In this document: positions 6,549 through 14,959 of the stretch, one piece after another
How positions within the stretch are numbered: the first letter of the stretch is position 1
Layout: every line of letters begins with the position of its first letter
Source of the DNA: Bacillota bacterium
Lineage (GTDB): Bacteria; Bacillota; Clostridia; Christensenellales; Aristaeellaceae
Assembly: GCA_023404345.1 (NCBI GenBank)
Contig: JAEYCB010000052.1
Location: 1-49,110, forward strand
Length of the DNA: 49,110 nt
Direction: 5' to 3'
Translations under genes and position numbers: made by a program
The notes under the pieces: generated by a model
Database searches by the model: none
The model's input: the letters and a program-made list of their open reading frames with translations, nothing else
Told to the model about the DNA's origin: nothing

Positions 6549-9068
6549 TTATGACGAGCAGCTGTCGCAGTCCTCGACCTCAAGCGATTTGCTGCGGACA
6601 TAGTAGATTGTCTTGACCCCGGACTTCCATGCTTCGAGATAAAGCGCGAGCACCTGGCGCATGGTAAACTCGTTGGTGATATACAGGTTCATGCTCTGCG
6701 CCTGGTCGATGTGTCGCTGGCGTATGCCCGAAGCCCGCACCGACCACAGCTGATCGACCGTATGCGCCCCCTTGTAGTACCACCATGTCTGCATGGACAG
6801 TTCGGGCGCAACGCGCGGAAGCATACTGCCCTTCTTTTCTTCCAGGAAGAAGCGCTTCATCACCGGGTCGATGCCTGCCGTGGTGCCGGAGAGCACCGAG
6901 GTGCTGGAGGTTGGCGCGATTGCTAGCAGATACGCATTGCGCATTCCCTGCTCGGCGACGGTCTTGCGCAGTGCCGACCACTTCTCCGAGGTATATCCGC
7001 GCTTTTCAAAGTACGCACCGGTCTGCCAGTCGCTTCCCTCAAAGAGGCTGTAGCGGCCCTTTTCCTTTGCCAAGGCTGCGCTTGCCTTGACTGCCGCGTA
7101 GTTGATGCGCTCAAACACCGCGTCGGCAAGGGCAAGATGCTCCTTGCTCTCCCATTTGACGCGGCGCTTCGCCAGCATATGATGGTAGCCGCTGACGCCA
7201 AGGCCGATGCTGCGGTATTTGTGGTTGGTCACCTTCGCATATTCCAAGGGATAGAAATTCAGGTCGATCACATTGTCCAGCGCGCGGACTGCCGTCTCCA
7301 CCGTTTTCTGCATATATTCCTCGTCCTCCACGGGCAGATTGCCGAGGGAGAGGCTCGCAAGGTTGCAGACCACGAAATCGCCCGGCCGCGTGCGCGTCAC
7401 CACAATGGTATCGCCGTTTTCGGCGCATACCTCCGTGGAAATATGCTCGATGGGCGACATATTCTGCGCGATCTCCGTGCAGAGGTTGGAGCAGTAGACC
7501 ATCCCCGCATGTCCGTTGGGGTTCATCCTGTTCACCGTGTCGCGGTTAAAGGCGAAGGGCGTGCCCGTTTCCACCGCCGAGCGCAGCACCAGCCGAACAA
7601 TATCCTTGACCGTCACGGTGCGCTTGGTAATGCGCGGGTCGTTTACGCAGTCCGCATACCGCTTTTCCCATTCGTCCCCGTAATAGTCCTCCAGAGAATA
7701 GCCCTTGACGGTCAGAATCTCGTGTGGACACATCAGGTGCCACGGCGCGTCGATATTCTCATCCGCCAATTTCCAGAACAGGTCGGGATAGCAGACGGCG
7801 GGGAACACGTCGTGGGCCTTCATGCGGTCGTCGCCGTTGTTGGTGCGCAGCTGCAGAAACTCCGGCAGATCCCTGTGCCAGACGTCCAGATAGACTGCCA
7901 CCGCACCCTGCCGCATCCCAAGCTGATCCACCGCCACGGCGGTATCGTTTACGAGCCTGATCCATCTGATCACGCCGCCTGCCGCGCCCTGAAAGCCGCG
8001 AATGGCGCTGCCGGTGGCGCGCACCTTTCCAAAGTACATCCCCATGCCGCCGCCGAGCTTGGAGACCTTGGCAAAGTTATCAATCGAGCGGTAAATGCCG
8101 TCCAGGCTGTCGGGCACAGTATCGATAAAGCAGCTGGAAAGCTGGTGATAGGGCTTGCGGGCGTTGGACAGGGTGGGCGTCGCCATCGTGACCTCCAGAC
8201 GGCTGAGCATATCATAGATGCGCCTGACCCACTGCATTCTGTCCCGTTGTTCCTTCATGGAAAGGTGCAGAGCAATGCCGAGAAACATCTCCTGCGGCGT
8301 TTCCAGCGGCACACGGTGATGCGTCTGGATGACATACCGTTTGAGCAGCAGATCAAGACCTGAATAGGTAAACAGATCGTCGCGCTCCGGTGCGATAAAG
8401 CCCTCCGCTTCCTCGATCTCCGCGCGGGAATAGTGGGCGAGGATATAGTCGCCGTACAGCCCCTTGTCGGTCAGATAGCGGAGCTTGTCATAAAGACAGG
8501 CAATGCCCCGCGCGGACAATTCACAGGCCAGATTCCTTCGGAAGCAGTGATTCAGAAGCCGCGCGGCGATAAATTCCCATTTGGGCGCTTCCGGCGTCAT
8601 CAGCTCGACCGCCGCCTTGACCAGCACGGCGCAGCGCTCCGTATCGCTCATCGACGGCTTGGCAAAGCTGTCGAATTTGGTCTGAAGTGCGGTCAGAGAA
8701 TAGCTTTCCTCACCAAAATCCTTCTGTATGCGGCGGAGAAGCGCATCGAGGTCTTCATCCCCGCCCACGGCTTGAACAATTGAGGCGCGCACCCGGCGCA
8801 GGACGGATTGCTTCTCTCGATACAGGATGTACGCCTTTGCCACATCGTACCAGCCGGACTCCATCAGAACGCGTTCCACCTCGTCCTGCACCAGCTCCAC
8901 CGTGAGCACGTCGTCCTGCGACAGTCTTGACAGCACGGCTTGAAGAAGCTTCGTCAGACCTTCGCCGTCGATCTCCTGCTTCTGCCCGGCAAACGCCTTT
9001 GCCATGGCGTTTTTTATCTTTTCTGGGGAAAATTCAACCATTTCTCCGTTTCGTTTTCTGATCCTCAT
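6549..9068 (-). CDS. nrdA: Ribonucleoside-diphosphate reductase alpha subunit (class I)
   Basis: An 839-residue R1 protein that reduces ribonucleotides to deoxyribonucleotides in the cytosol. Residues ~1-90 form an ATP-cone (MRIRKRNGEMVEFSPEKI), the allosteric activity domain. Catalytic landmarks are SSCFIDT, YCSNLCTE (the N-x-C-x-E active site), VVCNLAS with the second redox cysteine, APTSSTS and the radical-transfer tyrosines in TIYYVRSKS. The C-terminus EDCDSCSS holds the CxxC that accepts electrons from thioredoxin or glutaredoxin. Its ATG overlaps the hydF stop as ATGA, so translation is likely coupled. The gene is intact and full length. Confidence 0.96.
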   Translation of the reverse strand: MRIRKRNGEMVEFSPEKIKNAMAKAFAGQKQEIDGEGLTKLLQAVLSRLSQDDVLTVELVQDEVERVLMESGWYDVAKAYILYREKQSVLRRVRASIVQAVGGDEDLDALLRRIQKDFGEESYSLTALQTKFDSFAKPSMSDTERCAVLVKAAVELMTPEAPKWEFIAARLLNHCFRRNLACELSARGIACLYDKLRYLTDKGLYGDYILAHYSRAEIEEAEGFIAPERDDLFTYSGLDLLLKRYVIQTHHRVPLETPQEMFLGIALHLSMKEQRDRMQWVRRIYDMLSRLEVTMATPTLSNARKPYHQLSSCFIDTVPDSLDGIYRSIDNFAKVSKLGGGMGMYFGKVRATGSAIRGFQGAAGGVIRWIRLVNDTAVAVDQLGMRQGAVAVYLDVWHRDLPEFLQLRTNNGDDRMKAHDVFPAVCYPDLFWKLADENIDAPWHLMCPHEILTVKGYSLEDYYGDEWEKRYADCVNDPRITKRTVTVKDIVRLVLRSAVETGTPFAFNRDTVNRMNPNGHAGMVYCSNLCTEIAQNMSPIEHISTEVCAENGDTIVVTRTRPGDFVVCNLASLSLGNLPVEDEEYMQKTVETAVRALDNVIDLNFYPLEYAKVTNHKYRSIGLGVSGYHHMLAKRRVKWESKEHLALADAVFERINYAAVKASAALAKEKGRYSLFEGSDWQTGAYFEKRGYTSEKWSALRKTVAEQGMRNAYLLAIAPTSSTSVLSGTTAGIDPVMKRFFLEEKKGSMLPRVAPELSMQTWWYYKGAHTVDQLWSVRASGIRQRHIDQAQSMNLYITNEFTMRQVLALYLEAWKSGVKTIYYVRSKSLEVEDCDSCSS

Positions 9069-10294
9069 ACCCTGTCATCGTCTCCTGTCCTGTTTTTCTG
9101 AAAGGCTTTCGCGAATTTGGGGAAGGGGGAAAGCGCACGCTGCAGTATACCGTGCATCTGTGCGATGGCGATGCCGTAGTTAGTGAACGGCACGCCTGCG
9201 GCTCGTGCCTGGGCAATACGCGATTTCATCTCCCGTTCGTTCAGCATACAGCCGCCACAGTGAACAATGAGCGCATATTTTTCAAGTTCCGCAGGAAACT
9301 CTCCTCCCGATGTAAACTCATAACGCAGCTTTTTCCCCGTATATTTCTCTATCCAGCCGGGCAGTTTCACCGTGCCGATATCGTTGCACTGTCGATGATG
9401 GGTACAGCCCTCGGAGATGAGAACCCTATCGCCGTCGCACAGCCGGTCAAGAAAGGCCGCTCCAAGTACCGTTTCTTCAAGTTCGCCCTTGTATCGTGCG
9501 AAAAGGATGGAAAACGAGGTCAGCGGGATATCCTCCGGTACAATACGGCTGACTGTACCGAATACCTGGGAATCAGTGATAACCATTCGCGGCTTTTCTT
9601 TCAGTGCGGATAGCGCGTCAGCAATCTCAGTTTCCTTTGCTACAATATTGACAGCTCCGCCATCAAGCACATCGCGTATCATCTGCTGCTGCGGCAATAT
9701 CATACGTCCCTTCGGAGCCGATTCATCGATCGGCGTGACAAGAACGACGATATCACCCGCTGAAAGCAAATCCCCCACAAGCTGTTTTTCCTCTCTGACG
9801 CCCCCGAGCCGCCCGATCATCTCTTTCAGCTCACGAATGTTTGTTTTGCGCTTTGCGCTTACATACAGGCTTTTTCCATCTGTCGTGGGGCATTCTTCAA
9901 GAAGATCACTTTTGTTGTAAACGGTGATATAAGGTATGCTGCGCTTTTCAAACTCTGCCATTAGCACACGGTCGTGTTCTCCCATACCGGCTGCAGCGTC
10001 AACAACCAGCACGGCGACGTCCGTCTTGTCAAGCATACGCAGGGCGCGTTTCACTCGCATTTCTCCGAGATCCCCCTCGTCGTCGATACCCGGAGTGTCA
10101 ATGATTACGACAGGGCCTATCGGCAACAGCTCCATCGCCTTCTGCACGGGGTCTGTCGTTGTTCCCATATGCTCTGATACAAGAGAAAGCGCCTGCCCGG
10201 TCACGGCGTTGACAACGCTGGATTTTCCTGCGTTTCTCATTCCGAAAAAGGCAATATGAAGCCTCTCGCCTGACGGCTTATCGTTCAGCCCCAT
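9065..10294 (-). CDS. hydF: [FeFe]-hydrogenase H-cluster maturation GTPase HydF
   Basis: A 409-residue scaffold on which the 2Fe subcluster of [FeFe]-hydrogenase is assembled before transfer to the hydrogenase. The GTPase domain shows GMRNAGKS (residues 18-25), GTTTD, DTPGIDD and NKSD. The C-terminal cluster domain has CTHHRQC and HCGGC, the cysteine/histidine set that binds a [4Fe-4S] cluster. ATG 10294 is preferred: AGGGGG from the hydG stop region lies eight bases before it, while the GTG at 10303 is inside that binding site. It follows hydG by 12 bases and overlaps nrdA by four. Confidence 0.95.
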   Translation of the reverse strand: MGLNDKPSGERLHIAFFGMRNAGKSSVVNAVTGQALSLVSEHMGTTTDPVQKAMELLPIGPVVIIDTPGIDDEGDLGEMRVKRALRMLDKTDVAVLVVDAAAGMGEHDRVLMAEFEKRSIPYITVYNKSDLLEECPTTDGKSLYVSAKRKTNIRELKEMIGRLGGVREEKQLVGDLLSAGDIVVLVTPIDESAPKGRMILPQQQMIRDVLDGGAVNIVAKETEIADALSALKEKPRMVITDSQVFGTVSRIVPEDIPLTSFSILFARYKGELEETVLGAAFLDRLCDGDRVLISEGCTHHRQCNDIGTVKLPGWIEKYTGKKLRYEFTSGGEFPAELEKYALIVHCGGCMLNEREMKSRIAQARAAGVPFTNYGIAIAQMHGILQRALSPFPKFAKAFQKNRTGDDDRV

Positions 10295-10306
10295 TGGTTG
10301 CACCCC

Positions 10307-11752
10307 CTAAAATCGAAAGTCACGGCAATCGGAGCGCCTGATTGCCTCAATGTTTTCTGCGGCAATCGCATGTGCTTTTACGTTCGGTATCTTTTCAAGC
10401 TCACGCCAGATCATTTCGAAGCCGATGCGCCGAGTTTCTTCCGAGGCGTAATCGACCAGATATTCGGTCAGAGTCATCAGCGCGTTGGGATGGCAGCAGT
10501 TGAGTATCTGCCCACTTTTGCAAAGACTCATAAAACGGTCGCCAGTTCTGCCCTCACGGTAGCAGGCGGTGCAGAAAGACGGAATATGCTCGTTCACCAT
10601 CAGCCAGCGAACCACCTCATCCAGCGTTCTCTGATCCGACACATCGAACTGCTCGGAATCATGCGGCCGTTTCTCTTCGGTATAGCCGCCGACCGATGTG
10701 CGCGATGCGCCGCTGATTTGGGAAATGCCAAGGTGAAGAACCTTTCCGCGCACAGCTTCGCTCTCACGAGTAGAGATAATCATGCCGGTATATGGCACTG
10801 CGATGCGAATACAGGCAATGATTTTTGCAAAGAGGTCATCTGAGATTCCGTTATCAAACACGGCGGGGTCAATATCATCGGCGCGTTTGATACGTGGAAC
10901 GCTAATCGTATGCGGTCCCACGCCGTGAACAGCCTCCAAATGCTCCTCGTGCATGAGCAATCCGGCAAACTCATACTGATAGCCTTCAAGCCCAAACAAA
11001 ACGCCAAGACCTACGTCATCAATGCCTCCCTCCATGGCTCTGTCCATCGCTTCGGTGTGGTAGTCGTAGTCATGCTTCGGACCTGTCGGATGAAGCTCAA
11101 GATAGCTCTTTTTGTTGTATGTTTCCTGAAAGAGAATATAGGTTCCAATTCCCGCGTCCTTAAGCCTGCGGTAGTTTTCCACCGTCGTGGCAGCGATATT
11201 GACGTTCACCCTTCTGATATCGCCGTTTTTGTGGTGGACGGAGTAGATCGTTTCGATACATTCGAGGATATATTCTATTGGGCTCAGCAGGGGATGCTCA
11301 CCGGCTTCGATCGCTAGGCGCTTGTGCCCCATATTCTGAAGCGCAATGACCTCTGCGCGGACTTCGTCCTGCGTCAACTTTTTACGGGCAATATGCGTAT
11401 TCTTCAAGTGATACGGACAGTAGACGCAGCCGTTGATACAGTAGTTGGAGAGATACAGAGGTGCGAACATCACGATGCGATTGCCGTAGAAGGCCTGCTT
11501 GATCTCGTTTGCAAGGCGGTACATTTGCTCCACTTTTTCGGGAATGTCGCAGGCGAGCAGCACCGACGCCTCACGGTGTGAAAGTCCCGCGCAGGTCACG
11601 CCGTTTCCGCTTTTCTTCGGACGTGCTTTTTCAAGCAATGCGTCGATCAGTGCAGCATCGTGTTTGTGCTCCTCGGCGTAGGCTATGGTTTTTCTGATCT
11701 CGGCGTCGGATATAAATTCCTCCGCCTTCATCGATTTGGGGTCGTAGCTCAT
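10307..11752 (-). CDS. hydG: [FeFe]-hydrogenase maturase HydG, radical SAM tyrosine lyase
   Basis: A 481-residue radical SAM enzyme that cleaves tyrosine to make the CO and CN ligands of the H-cluster. The SAM-cluster motif is C105-xxx-C109-xx-C112 (YCINGCVYC). A second, C-terminal cluster site is visible as CTAC followed by a third cysteine in FMSLCKSG, matching the CX2CX22C signature that separates HydG from ThiH. GGAGACG precedes ATG 11752. It lies between hydE and hydF. A hydrogenase structural gene is not in this window. Confidence 0.96.
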   Translation of the reverse strand: MSYDPKSMKAEEFISDAEIRKTIAYAEEHKHDAALIDALLEKARPKKSGNGVTCAGLSHREASVLLACDIPEKVEQMYRLANEIKQAFYGNRIVMFAPLYLSNYCINGCVYCPYHLKNTHIARKKLTQDEVRAEVIALQNMGHKRLAIEAGEHPLLSPIEYILECIETIYSVHHKNGDIRRVNVNIAATTVENYRRLKDAGIGTYILFQETYNKKSYLELHPTGPKHDYDYHTEAMDRAMEGGIDDVGLGVLFGLEGYQYEFAGLLMHEEHLEAVHGVGPHTISVPRIKRADDIDPAVFDNGISDDLFAKIIACIRIAVPYTGMIISTRESEAVRGKVLHLGISQISGASRTSVGGYTEEKRPHDSEQFDVSDQRTLDEVVRWLMVNEHIPSFCTACYREGRTGDRFMSLCKSGQILNCCHPNALMTLTEYLVDYASEETRRIGFEMIWRELEKIPNVKAHAIAAENIEAIRRSDCRDFRF

Positions 11753-11803
11753 GATCGTCTCCTTTCTTTCCGGTTAGGCGAGCCTTTCCGTCAGACAGAA
11801 TGA

Positions 11804-12844
11804 TTATTTTATGATATCGCCGCGTGCGCAGACGATACGGTAGCCGATCCCGTTCATTTGTTTCTTCAGCAGTGCAAGGCTCTGCGCCGGTTCGATTCCA
11901 CTCGACAGCTTGTTGTTGTATAGCGCATATTTCTCCCGCACGGAGAATGGAGAAAGGTTCGGCATGACAACGTTTGCGCCTGCCCTGATTCCGCGCTCTC
12001 TGCCGCCCTCTTCAACGCTTCCGAGCGCCGTCGTCGCGGGGAGCAGAATGTTTGGCTTGATCAGGCGCACAAGCGAGAGCAGAAAGACCGTTAGGTCGAT
12101 GCGTCCCGCAGGATATGCGCCGAAGGGCGTATCTTCATGTGGGATAAACGGGCCTATGCCGCACATGTCAGGCTGAAATCCCTCAATGAATTTCAAATCC
12201 TCTGCAAGTGTTTCCGTCGTTTGATACGGACTGCCCACCATGAAACCGCAGCCGACCTGGAAGCCAATTTCCTTCAGATCGCGCAGGCAGCGCATTCGAT
12301 TGTCAAAGGACATGGACGCAGGGTGGAGCTTTTCATAATGCTGTTTATTCGCCGTTTCATGGCGCAGCAGATAACGATTTGCACCCGCCGCATACATATT
12401 TTTATAGTCCCGGCGCGGATATTCCCCGAAAGAGAGCGTAATGGCGCAGTCGAGGTACTTTTTTCTGATTTCCGATACGATCCCGCATAGCTTTTCAGCC
12501 GGCATAACGCCCTCGCCGCCCTGCAAAACGAAGGTTCGGAAGCCGAGTTCGTAGCCATCTATGCAGCAGGAGAGGATTTCCTCTTTTGTCAGGACATAGC
12601 GCTGACAACTTTTATTTGAGCGCCGTATGCCGCAGTAAAGGCAATCGTTGCGGCAGACATTCCCAACTTCAATTAGTCCCCGGATATACACATCGTTGCC
12701 GTAATACTGACGGCGTGCTGCGTTGGCGAGAGAAGCTGCATAAACTGCATCAGCGAGGGTATATGTGCCTGCAAGCTCTGCATAATCCTCTGCAGCCAGG
12801 GAATGGGTATTATGAAGTCTGTCAATGCGCTCTTTATTATTCAT
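11804..12844 (-). CDS. hydE: [FeFe]-hydrogenase maturase HydE, radical SAM
   Basis: A 346-residue radical SAM protein with C64-xxx-C68-xx-C71 (VCRNDCLYCGIRRSN) and a BioB-like barrel. HydE acts on the cysteine-ligated Fe(CO)2CN synthon made by HydG while building the dithiomethylamine-bridged subcluster. No extra C-terminal cluster motif is evident, as in many HydE. Its start overlaps the preceding small regulator gene by 8 bases (ATGAATAA), implying coupled translation. The gene is intact. Confidence 0.95.
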   Translation of the reverse strand: MNNKERIDRLHNTHSLAAEDYAELAGTYTLADAVYAASLANAARRQYYGNDVYIRGLIEVGNVCRNDCLYCGIRRSNKSCQRYVLTKEEILSCCIDGYELGFRTFVLQGGEGVMPAEKLCGIVSEIRKKYLDCAITLSFGEYPRRDYKNMYAAGANRYLLRHETANKQHYEKLHPASMSFDNRMRCLRDLKEIGFQVGCGFMVGSPYQTTETLAEDLKFIEGFQPDMCGIGPFIPHEDTPFGAYPAGRIDLTVFLLSLVRLIKPNILLPATTALGSVEEGGRERGIRAGANVVMPNLSPFSVREKYALYNNKLSSGIEPAQSLALLKKQMNGIGYRIVCARGDIIK

Positions 12845-13094
12845 CGCTCACGACGTTGGAATATGCCGTCTTTACGCTCAGTCCCGGAATATTCCCAAGC
12901 CTTCCCGCCAATGATGAAATTGTGTCCTGCGGCGCATCGAGGGCGATTGAAATAATGTGTATGCCTCTCTGACGGTACGGGATACCCATCCTGCCGATGA
13001 TATGATCTCCAAACTCATGCAGAACTGCGTTCAAAACCTCTACAGAATCCTTTTCGTCAACAATAATCGACATCACGGCAACTCTTGTCTTCAT
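12837..13094 (-). CDS. Small ACT-like regulator of the iron-only hydrogenase system (TM1266 family)
   Basis: An 85-residue protein beginning MKTRVAVMSIIVDEKDSVEV, with GDHIIGRMGIPYRQRGIHIISIALDAP split by conserved glycines. This is the TM1266-like iron-only hydrogenase system regulator family, an ACT/NikR-like ferredoxin fold that nearly always sits beside hydEFG. A ligand is not established. ATG 13094 follows GGAGG closely. An open frame extends upstream without family similarity, so the short form is chosen. It overlaps hydE. Confidence 0.88.
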   Translation of the reverse strand: MKTRVAVMSIIVDEKDSVEVLNAVLHEFGDHIIGRMGIPYRQRGIHIISIALDAPQDTISSLAGRLGNIPGLSVKTAYSNVVSDE

Positions 13095-13174
13095 CCTTTC
13101 CTCCCACTGTTTAATTCGAGGTGTTCTTCCTCCGGTTCGTTTTTCGCGTTTTGCCGGGACTGCGAATCGTCCGA

Positions 13175-13594
13175 TCATTCGCCGATTCTCAGCTCCTCGC
13201 CATTTTTGAGCAGACGGCGGTCGATATCCGCAATGGTGACTGCGGCGAGACTGTGGATGCACTGTTCGTTGAGCTGCGCATAGAGACTTTCCATCACGCC
13301 CGCCATGCCGGAGCAGATGAGACATTCCTCGTCCAAGTCGCCGCTGTGCCACGGCGCATCTACGAAACGAACGTTCAAAGCCTGCGCGATCTTCTCCAGC
13401 GTCAGCGTCTCGGCGTCAGCGGCGAAAAGATAGCCGCCTGCGTTTCCACCCTTTGTTTCCACAATGCCCGCCTTTTTCAGCTTCGACATCACTCTGCGCA
13501 CCAGTACAGGATTGGTGCAGACATTCTTCGCAAGCTCCTCACTGCTGAGCACTCGCTCCATGTGGTTCAGATACACCAGTGAATGAACCGCCAC
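13175..13594 (-). CDS. Rrf2-family transcriptional regulator
   Basis: A 139-residue protein with a winged helix (ELAKNVCTNPVLVRRVMSKLKKAGIVETKGGNAGGY, shown here in parts: LVRRVMSKLKKAGIVETKGG) and the GGxxGGY wing of Rrf2/IscR proteins. ECLIC and a later QCIHS could bind an iron-sulfur cluster or sense redox state. It lies between the rhodanese and hydrogenase-maturation genes and is a good candidate local regulator. The start is odd: GTG 13594 lacks a ribosome site, while a strong GAGAGGAAGG plus ATG at 13616 is out of frame and stops after four codons. Residues before GTG (NLTVAVHS) look native, suggesting a one-base lesion near the start. Confidence 0.85.
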   Translation of the reverse strand: MAVHSLVYLNHMERVLSSEELAKNVCTNPVLVRRVMSKLKKAGIVETKGGNAGGYLFAADAETLTLEKIAQALNVRFVDAPWHSGDLDEECLICSGMAGVMESLYAQLNEQCIHSLAAVTIADIDRRLLKNGEELRIGE

Positions 13595-13627
13595 CGTTAA
13601 ATTACTGTTCGTACATAATCCTTCCTC

Positions 13628-14074
13628 TCATTGCGTGACCGTTTCATACGGCCAGTCGTTGATACCGCCGAAATCGTAGACATTTTCATACCCGAGGGCA
13701 ATCAGCTTCTCCGCCGCATCGCGGCTGCGCCGTCCGCTGCGGCAGTAGATAAGAAGCGTCGCCGTCTTGTCCGGCAGCTCCGGCGGGGACGTATCGGATA
13801 TCGTTTCATTGGGAACGAGCACAGCATCCGCAATATGCCCTCCATCGTATTCGGCTTTCGTCCGCACATCCACCACCGTGATGCCGCCCGCCTGCATCAT
13901 ATCATATGCTTCCTTCGGCGTCAGCTTATGGTAAACGCCCTTCGGTTCTATTTCTGATTCAATCGTCTCCGGTGCGCTTCCGGACGTTTCGAGCGGCTCC
14001 TTCCGGCAGCCGGTCAGACAGAAAGAAAGCAGCAGAACGCAGAGCAGCAGCGCGGGGATGAAGATTGCTTTCAC
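13628..14074 (-). CDS. Rhodanese-domain lipoprotein
   Basis: A 148-residue exported protein. From GTG 14074 it has a signal peptide (KAIFIPALLLCVLLLSFC) ending in the lipobox LTGC, so it should be lipid-anchored outside the membrane. The remaining residues form one rhodanese domain with ITVVDVRTKAEYDGGHI and the active loop YCRSGRRS. Single-domain rhodaneses handle sulfane sulfur or thiol relay; the substrate here is unknown. GGAGGTG lies eight bases before GTG 14074, which also places the signal peptide correctly, so I prefer it over ATG 14107. It is the first gene after the operon promoter at 14122-14156. Confidence 0.85.
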   Translation of the reverse strand: MKAIFIPALLLCVLLLSFCLTGCRKEPLETSGSAPETIESEIEPKGVYHKLTPKEAYDMMQAGGITVVDVRTKAEYDGGHIADAVLVPNETISDTSPPELPDKTATLLIYCRSGRRSRDAAEKLIALGYENVYDFGGINDWPYETVTQ

Positions 14075-14121
14075 AGGAAACACCTCCGGATCTATCTGTA
14101 ATCGCATTTATAACAGTTTCC

Positions 14122-14156
14122 GCTGTAATTGTACGGGTTACAGCAGTGCGTGTCAA
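14122..14156 (-). promoter_or_regulatory. Promoter of the rhodanese-hyd-nrd operon with an operator-like palindrome
   Basis: On the minus strand TTGACA (14151-14156) and TACAAT (14128-14133) are 17 bases apart, a near-consensus sigma-A promoter. An inverted repeat GCTGTAA (14122-14128) / TTACAGC (14138-14144) with a 9-base centre covers the -10 box and half the spacer, where a repressor would block RNA polymerase. The Rrf2 or Fnr-type regulator encoded alongside is the likely binder (inference). Confidence 0.8.
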
Positions 14157-14211
14157 GACGACTCTTCATTTTTTACAAGCAGGCTATACGCTGTCAATCC
14201 GGCGGAGCCGC

Positions 14212-14874
14212 TTACACCTTCAGCACAAAATGGCTTTTATGGAATTCCAGCAGTCCCGCATCACGCATTTTGCAAAGTTCAACGGACAGTCCGCTGCGCT
14301 CGACGGCGAGATAGTCGGCGAGCTGTTGACGGGAAAAAGGAATATCAAATTCATAGGCTCCGTGCGCTTGCGCCTGGGCAGAAAGATAGGACATGAGCTT
14401 TGCTCTCGTTGTCCGCTGGCCCATATGGGAAACCTTTTCACTCAGCATCAGATTTTTGCCTGCCAGCTCACCTAAAAGATTGCGGATGATCCGGCTGTGA
14501 CAGGAGCAGGCTGCGGTACACATGGTCAGAATACGCTTTACATTCAGAAACATCACCGTGACAGGCGTTTCCGCAACAACGCTGACGTTCAGTACGGCAC
14601 CCGGCGCACAGGCAAACGCGGCGGCAAAGGTCTGCCCCGGCCCGGCTTTGGACAGAATCTGTCGATTTCCCCAAATGTCTTCTTGCACGATCAGCACGCT
14701 TCCAGACAGCACAAGACCTATGGCTTCCGCCGTGTCTCCGATATGCATCAGATAGGCTTCCTTTGGGAAGTTCGTTTTTTCAGCGTTAAGACAGGCGAGA
14801 ACCGAGGCGAGCTCTGTCTCCGTAACGCCGGAAAACAGCGGAGAGGAACGGATAACGGATAAAAAATCTTTCAT
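14212..14874 (-). CDS. Crp/Fnr-family transcriptional regulator
   Basis: A 220-residue protein: N-terminal cyclic-nucleotide-binding-like domain (FSGVTETELASVL, GLVLSGSVLIVQEDIWGNRQIL, PGQTFAAAFA), a dimerisation helix, and a C-terminal winged helix with FSRQQLADYLAVERSGLSVE as recognition region. Three cysteines in MCTAACSCHSRI, just before the long helix, recur in anaerobe members of this family and could sense redox state, though it is not the Fnr N-terminal cluster. ATG 14874 follows AGAGG. It is divergent from the ferredoxin gene and ends before the operon promoter at 14122-14156. Confidence 0.92.
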   Translation of the reverse strand: MKDFLSVIRSSPLFSGVTETELASVLACLNAEKTNFPKEAYLMHIGDTAEAIGLVLSGSVLIVQEDIWGNRQILSKAGPGQTFAAAFACAPGAVLNVSVVAETPVTVMFLNVKRILTMCTAACSCHSRIIRNLLGELAGKNLMLSEKVSHMGQRTTRAKLMSYLSAQAQAHGAYEFDIPFSRQQLADYLAVERSGLSVELCKMRDAGLLEFHKSHFVLKV

Positions 14875-14889
14875 AAAAAACCTCTTTCG

Positions 14890-14946
14890 TTGAAATATCA
14901 ACTGATTTGTTGATTTCATTATACTATAATAGAGTCAGGAAAGCAA
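14890..14946. promoter_or_regulatory. Overlapping divergent promoters with Fnr-like half-sites
   Basis: Minus strand: TTGCTT (complement of 14941-14946), 17-base spacer, TATAAT (complement of 14918-14923), driving the Crp/Fnr gene. Plus strand: TATAAT at 14925-14930 for the ferredoxin, with no good -35 box, as expected for an activated promoter. Half-sites TTGA (14890-14893), TCAA (14898-14901) and TTGA (14910-14913) form two palindromes, TTGA-N4-TCAA and TCAAC-N6-GTTGA. They are likely sites for the regulator itself; spacing differs from the classical Fnr box. Confidence 0.7.
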
Positions 14947-14959
14947 GGGAGGAGCTGTC

